NCBI GenBank assembly: GCA_025928935.1
Contig: JAICNB010000013.1
Coordinates: 1-52,594, forward strand
From: Acidimicrobiia bacterium
GTDB lineage: Bacteria > Actinomycetota > Acidimicrobiia > Spongiisociales > ZC4RG35
Length of the DNA stretch: 52,594 nucleotides
Direction: 5' to 3'
Shown: in pieces, positions 51,386 through 52,594 of the stretch
Position numbering within the stretch: the first letter of the stretch is position 1
Layout of the letters: every line of letters starts with the position of its first letter
Translations under genes and position numbers: made by a program
The notes under the pieces: generated by a model
Databases searched by the model: none
What the model was told of the DNA's origin: nothing
What the model saw: only the letters and a program-made list of their open reading frames with translations

Positions 51386-51703
51386 CTAAGACAGAGACTG
51401 AGATATCGGCATGGCCAGGGCGATCACCATGAGAATAAAATGGATGGCTAGGGGCACCCAGCCACGGCGCACCCCCAGCCTCACGGCTTTGACACCGAAG
51501 TATGCGCCGATGGCGAAAGGTGTCGCCAAGACGATGGCCAGGGGCAGGACCTGCCAGATGGGCCAGGACTCGGAGAGCAACCGGTTGGCCACGATGAAGC
51601 CGACGATGGGACTGAGGGGCAGCCACCACAAGAAGCGGATGGATACCCGCCTGGCCCGCTCCCCTTGGTCGTACACCTGCTGTGGTACCTGCGTGATGGT
51701 CAT
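51386..51703 (-). CDS. small three-helix membrane protein, unknown
   Basis: 105 residues from ATG 51703, supported by GAGGTGAG directly upstream. A short N-terminal tail rich in Gln and Arg is followed by three hydrophobic segments (about 23-40, 47-68, 82-100), with a basic connector GVKAVRLGVRRGW. No conserved motif was recognised. It may modulate or support another membrane protein. It lies divergent from the next membrane gene across 120 bases that probably hold both promoters. Confidence 0.6.
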   Translation of the reverse strand: MTITQVPQQVYDQGERARRVSIRFLWWLPLSPIVGFIVANRLLSESWPIWQVLPLAIVLATPFAIGAYFGVKAVRLGVRRGWVPLAIHFILMVIALAMPISQSLS

Positions 51704-51822
51704 GCTCACCTCGACAAGCTCACGACATCTCACCGTACGAATTCCAGGCTTGACGAGTAGAGGCTTAAGACTCTCCGCGGACGTCTGCGCGAGAATCGGC
51801 GACAGATCTTGAAAGGCGAGCC

Positions 51823-52341
51823 ATGGAGCAGTGGTTGGTCATTTCGCTACGAGTAGTCCATATCTTGACGGGAGCTGCTTGGGTCGGTGGGGCCTTTCTC
51901 CTCATGGGATTCATCGTTCCCCGCGCTCGCACTCTGGGGCCCATGACCGGAGGCGCCTACCTGAACGGGTTTCTCGATCATCCGTGGTTTTCTCTCTACA
52001 TCTCTTTGGTAGAAGGACTGGCGGTCGTTACCGGTCTTGTCTTGTACTTGAACTCCTCAAATGGTCTGCGGGGCGCCTGGATGACCTCTGCAACGGGCCT
52101 CGCATTCTCCATTGGCGGGGCAGCCGCGATGCTCGCACTTGGAATCAGCGTCCCGATCAGCACCTCCCTGAGCAAGCTCTATTACCTGACCCTCGACCTG
52201 AGCTCGGAAGAGAAGGAGAATCGCGATCAGGTGTCCGCCTTCGACGAACGGCACACTCGACTCGCTCGACTGGGGGCCATCTACACGACTTTGCTCGCGG
52301 TCGCCGTGGTGGGGATGGCTTCAGCCCAATACCTGAACTGA
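51823..52341 (+). CDS. DUF2269-like four-helix membrane protein
   Basis: 172 residues. Four hydrophobic segments at about 5-30, 55-75, 85-108 and 148-168; the first contains RVVHILTGAAWVGGAFL, similar to the His/Trp helix of DUF2269 and CopD-like proteins, in which His can ligate haem or copper. Between helices three and four is a hydrophilic loop (LSSEEKENRDQ). Family function is not established. The ATG lacks a strong ribosome site (GAAAGGCGAGCC nearby gives AAAGG). No operon partner downstream before the HNH gene. Confidence 0.7.
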   Translation: MEQWLVISLRVVHILTGAAWVGGAFLLMGFIVPRARTLGPMTGGAYLNGFLDHPWFSLYISLVEGLAVVTGLVLYLNSSNGLRGAWMTSATGLAFSIGGAAAMLALGISVPISTSLSKLYYLTLDLSSEEKENRDQVSAFDERHTRLARLGAIYTTLLAVAVVGMASAQYLN

Positions 52342-52439
52342 TCCCGGGCCGTGCCGCGGCACCCCAGCCCTCGGCGCGGAGAAATTCTCCCTAATCCGGT
52401 GTCGGGGGTGGTTTCTGTCCTGGCCGCCCGGTAGCGTAG

Positions 52440-52453
52440 CGAACATATGTTCG
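52440..52453. promoter_or_regulatory. SOS box (LexA operator) overlapping the start of a DUF222-HNH gene
   Basis: CGAACATATGTTCG is a perfect 14-base palindrome. The published mycobacterial SOS box is TCGAAC-N4-GTTCGA; with the flanking bases this site reads GCGAACATATGTTCGA, one mismatch from it. The ATG of the gene (52447) lies in the centre. A TAGCGT hexamer (52432-52437) ends nine bases before the ATG and could be the -10 of a leaderless transcript, so LexA would cover the start of transcription and translation. Confidence 0.8.
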
Positions 52454-52594
52454 ATACGGAGACACCCTTTCATCTTCTCCAGTCGGATCATGTCCGGCCG
52501 GTTCGGGTTTCTGATCCGCTGATAGCCGACCTGGGCTGGCTGCCCCCGGGGGTGATGCTCTCTTCAGCCTTGGCCTCGGTGGACCGGTCCCGAA
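52447..52594 (+). CDS. DUF222-HNH protein, N-terminal fragment (13E12 type)
   Basis: Open from ATG 52447 to the window end (49 codons). The segment LGWLPPGVMLSSALASVDRSR is the start typical of DUF222 proteins, in which a PPG--L--AL--VDRS-L block precedes the conserved helical domain. The HNH nuclease part would follow outside the window. Its ATG is inside an SOS box, so expression should rise on DNA damage. The C-terminus of another family member is at the left edge of the window; they are separate genes or copies of a repeat family, and the arrangement on the chromosome cannot be told from this window. Confidence 0.75.
   Translation, partial: MFDTETPFHLLQSDHVRPVRVSDPLIADLGWLPPGVMLSSALASVDRSR

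Overview
The window is high-GC, densely packed bacterial DNA that reads as a free-living actinobacterium. Supporting points are frequent GTG/TTG starts, probably leaderless genes, a coenzyme-F420-type luciferase-like oxidoreductase, a deazaflavin-dependent (Ddn-like) protein, DUF222-HNH (13E12-type) genes at both edges, MauE- and LiaF-type membrane proteins, and a ROK-controlled xylose locus. A lineage such as Acidimicrobiia would fit, but that is a guess from gene content. No rRNA, tRNA, CRISPR array or insertion sequence was seen.

Layout. 1-258: 3' end of a DUF222-HNH gene. 264-6050: amino-acid/one-carbon block, with a methylenetetrahydrofolate-reductase-like gene and metH on the minus strand behind a clear SAM-I riboswitch. 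They diverge from hom, which sits behind a threonine-rich leader peptide and an intrinsic terminator; hom itself has lost the usual C-terminal ACT domain. 6088-8255: a decayed GH1 beta-glucosidase and an intact GH5-like hydrolase. 8252-13437: a shikimate-kinase-like protein, a TfoX-N protein and gltB. 13539-17217: oxidoreductases and an aminotransferase. 17221-22053: an overlapping minus-strand operon in which an ABC exporter precedes a MauE / MauA-like / thioredoxin-like cassette. 22118-28889: a universal stress protein, two GerW-like proteins, a membrane-fused spermidine-synthase homologue, a secreted TAP-type hydrolase, and a glycosyltransferase with an alpha/alpha-barrel partner. 29080-35513: ClpB, an ECF sigma factor with a membrane partner, a LiaF-like protein, a winged-helix protein and a GreA-like factor.

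35520-46261 is a xylose-utilisation region. XylA, a mutarotase-fold protein and XylB form one operon; 6-phosphofructokinase is divergent from it; a sugar ABC transporter (binding protein, permease, single-domain ATPase) is divergent from a ROK repressor with a palindromic operator between them; a Gfo/Idh/MocA oxidoreductase follows. Import, isomerisation, phosphorylation and control of xylose are thus all local.

46333-50927 carries homologues of UnbV (ASPIC/CRTAC1) and UnbU (NQR2/RnfD-like), proteins known from enediyne cassettes, here without any enediyne polyketide synthase and with a metal-ligand-poor M24 homologue between them. The window closes with a cupin, two small membrane proteins and the start of a second DUF222-HNH gene whose ATG lies inside a near-perfect actinobacterial SOS (LexA) box.

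The strongest candidates for under-described biology are: the MauE / MauA-like / thioredoxin-like cassette with a propeller-type repeat tail; the leaderless threonine attenuator paired with an ACT-less homoserine dehydrogenase; and the UnbV-M24-UnbU unit. All functional statements are from reading the sequence; no searches were run.
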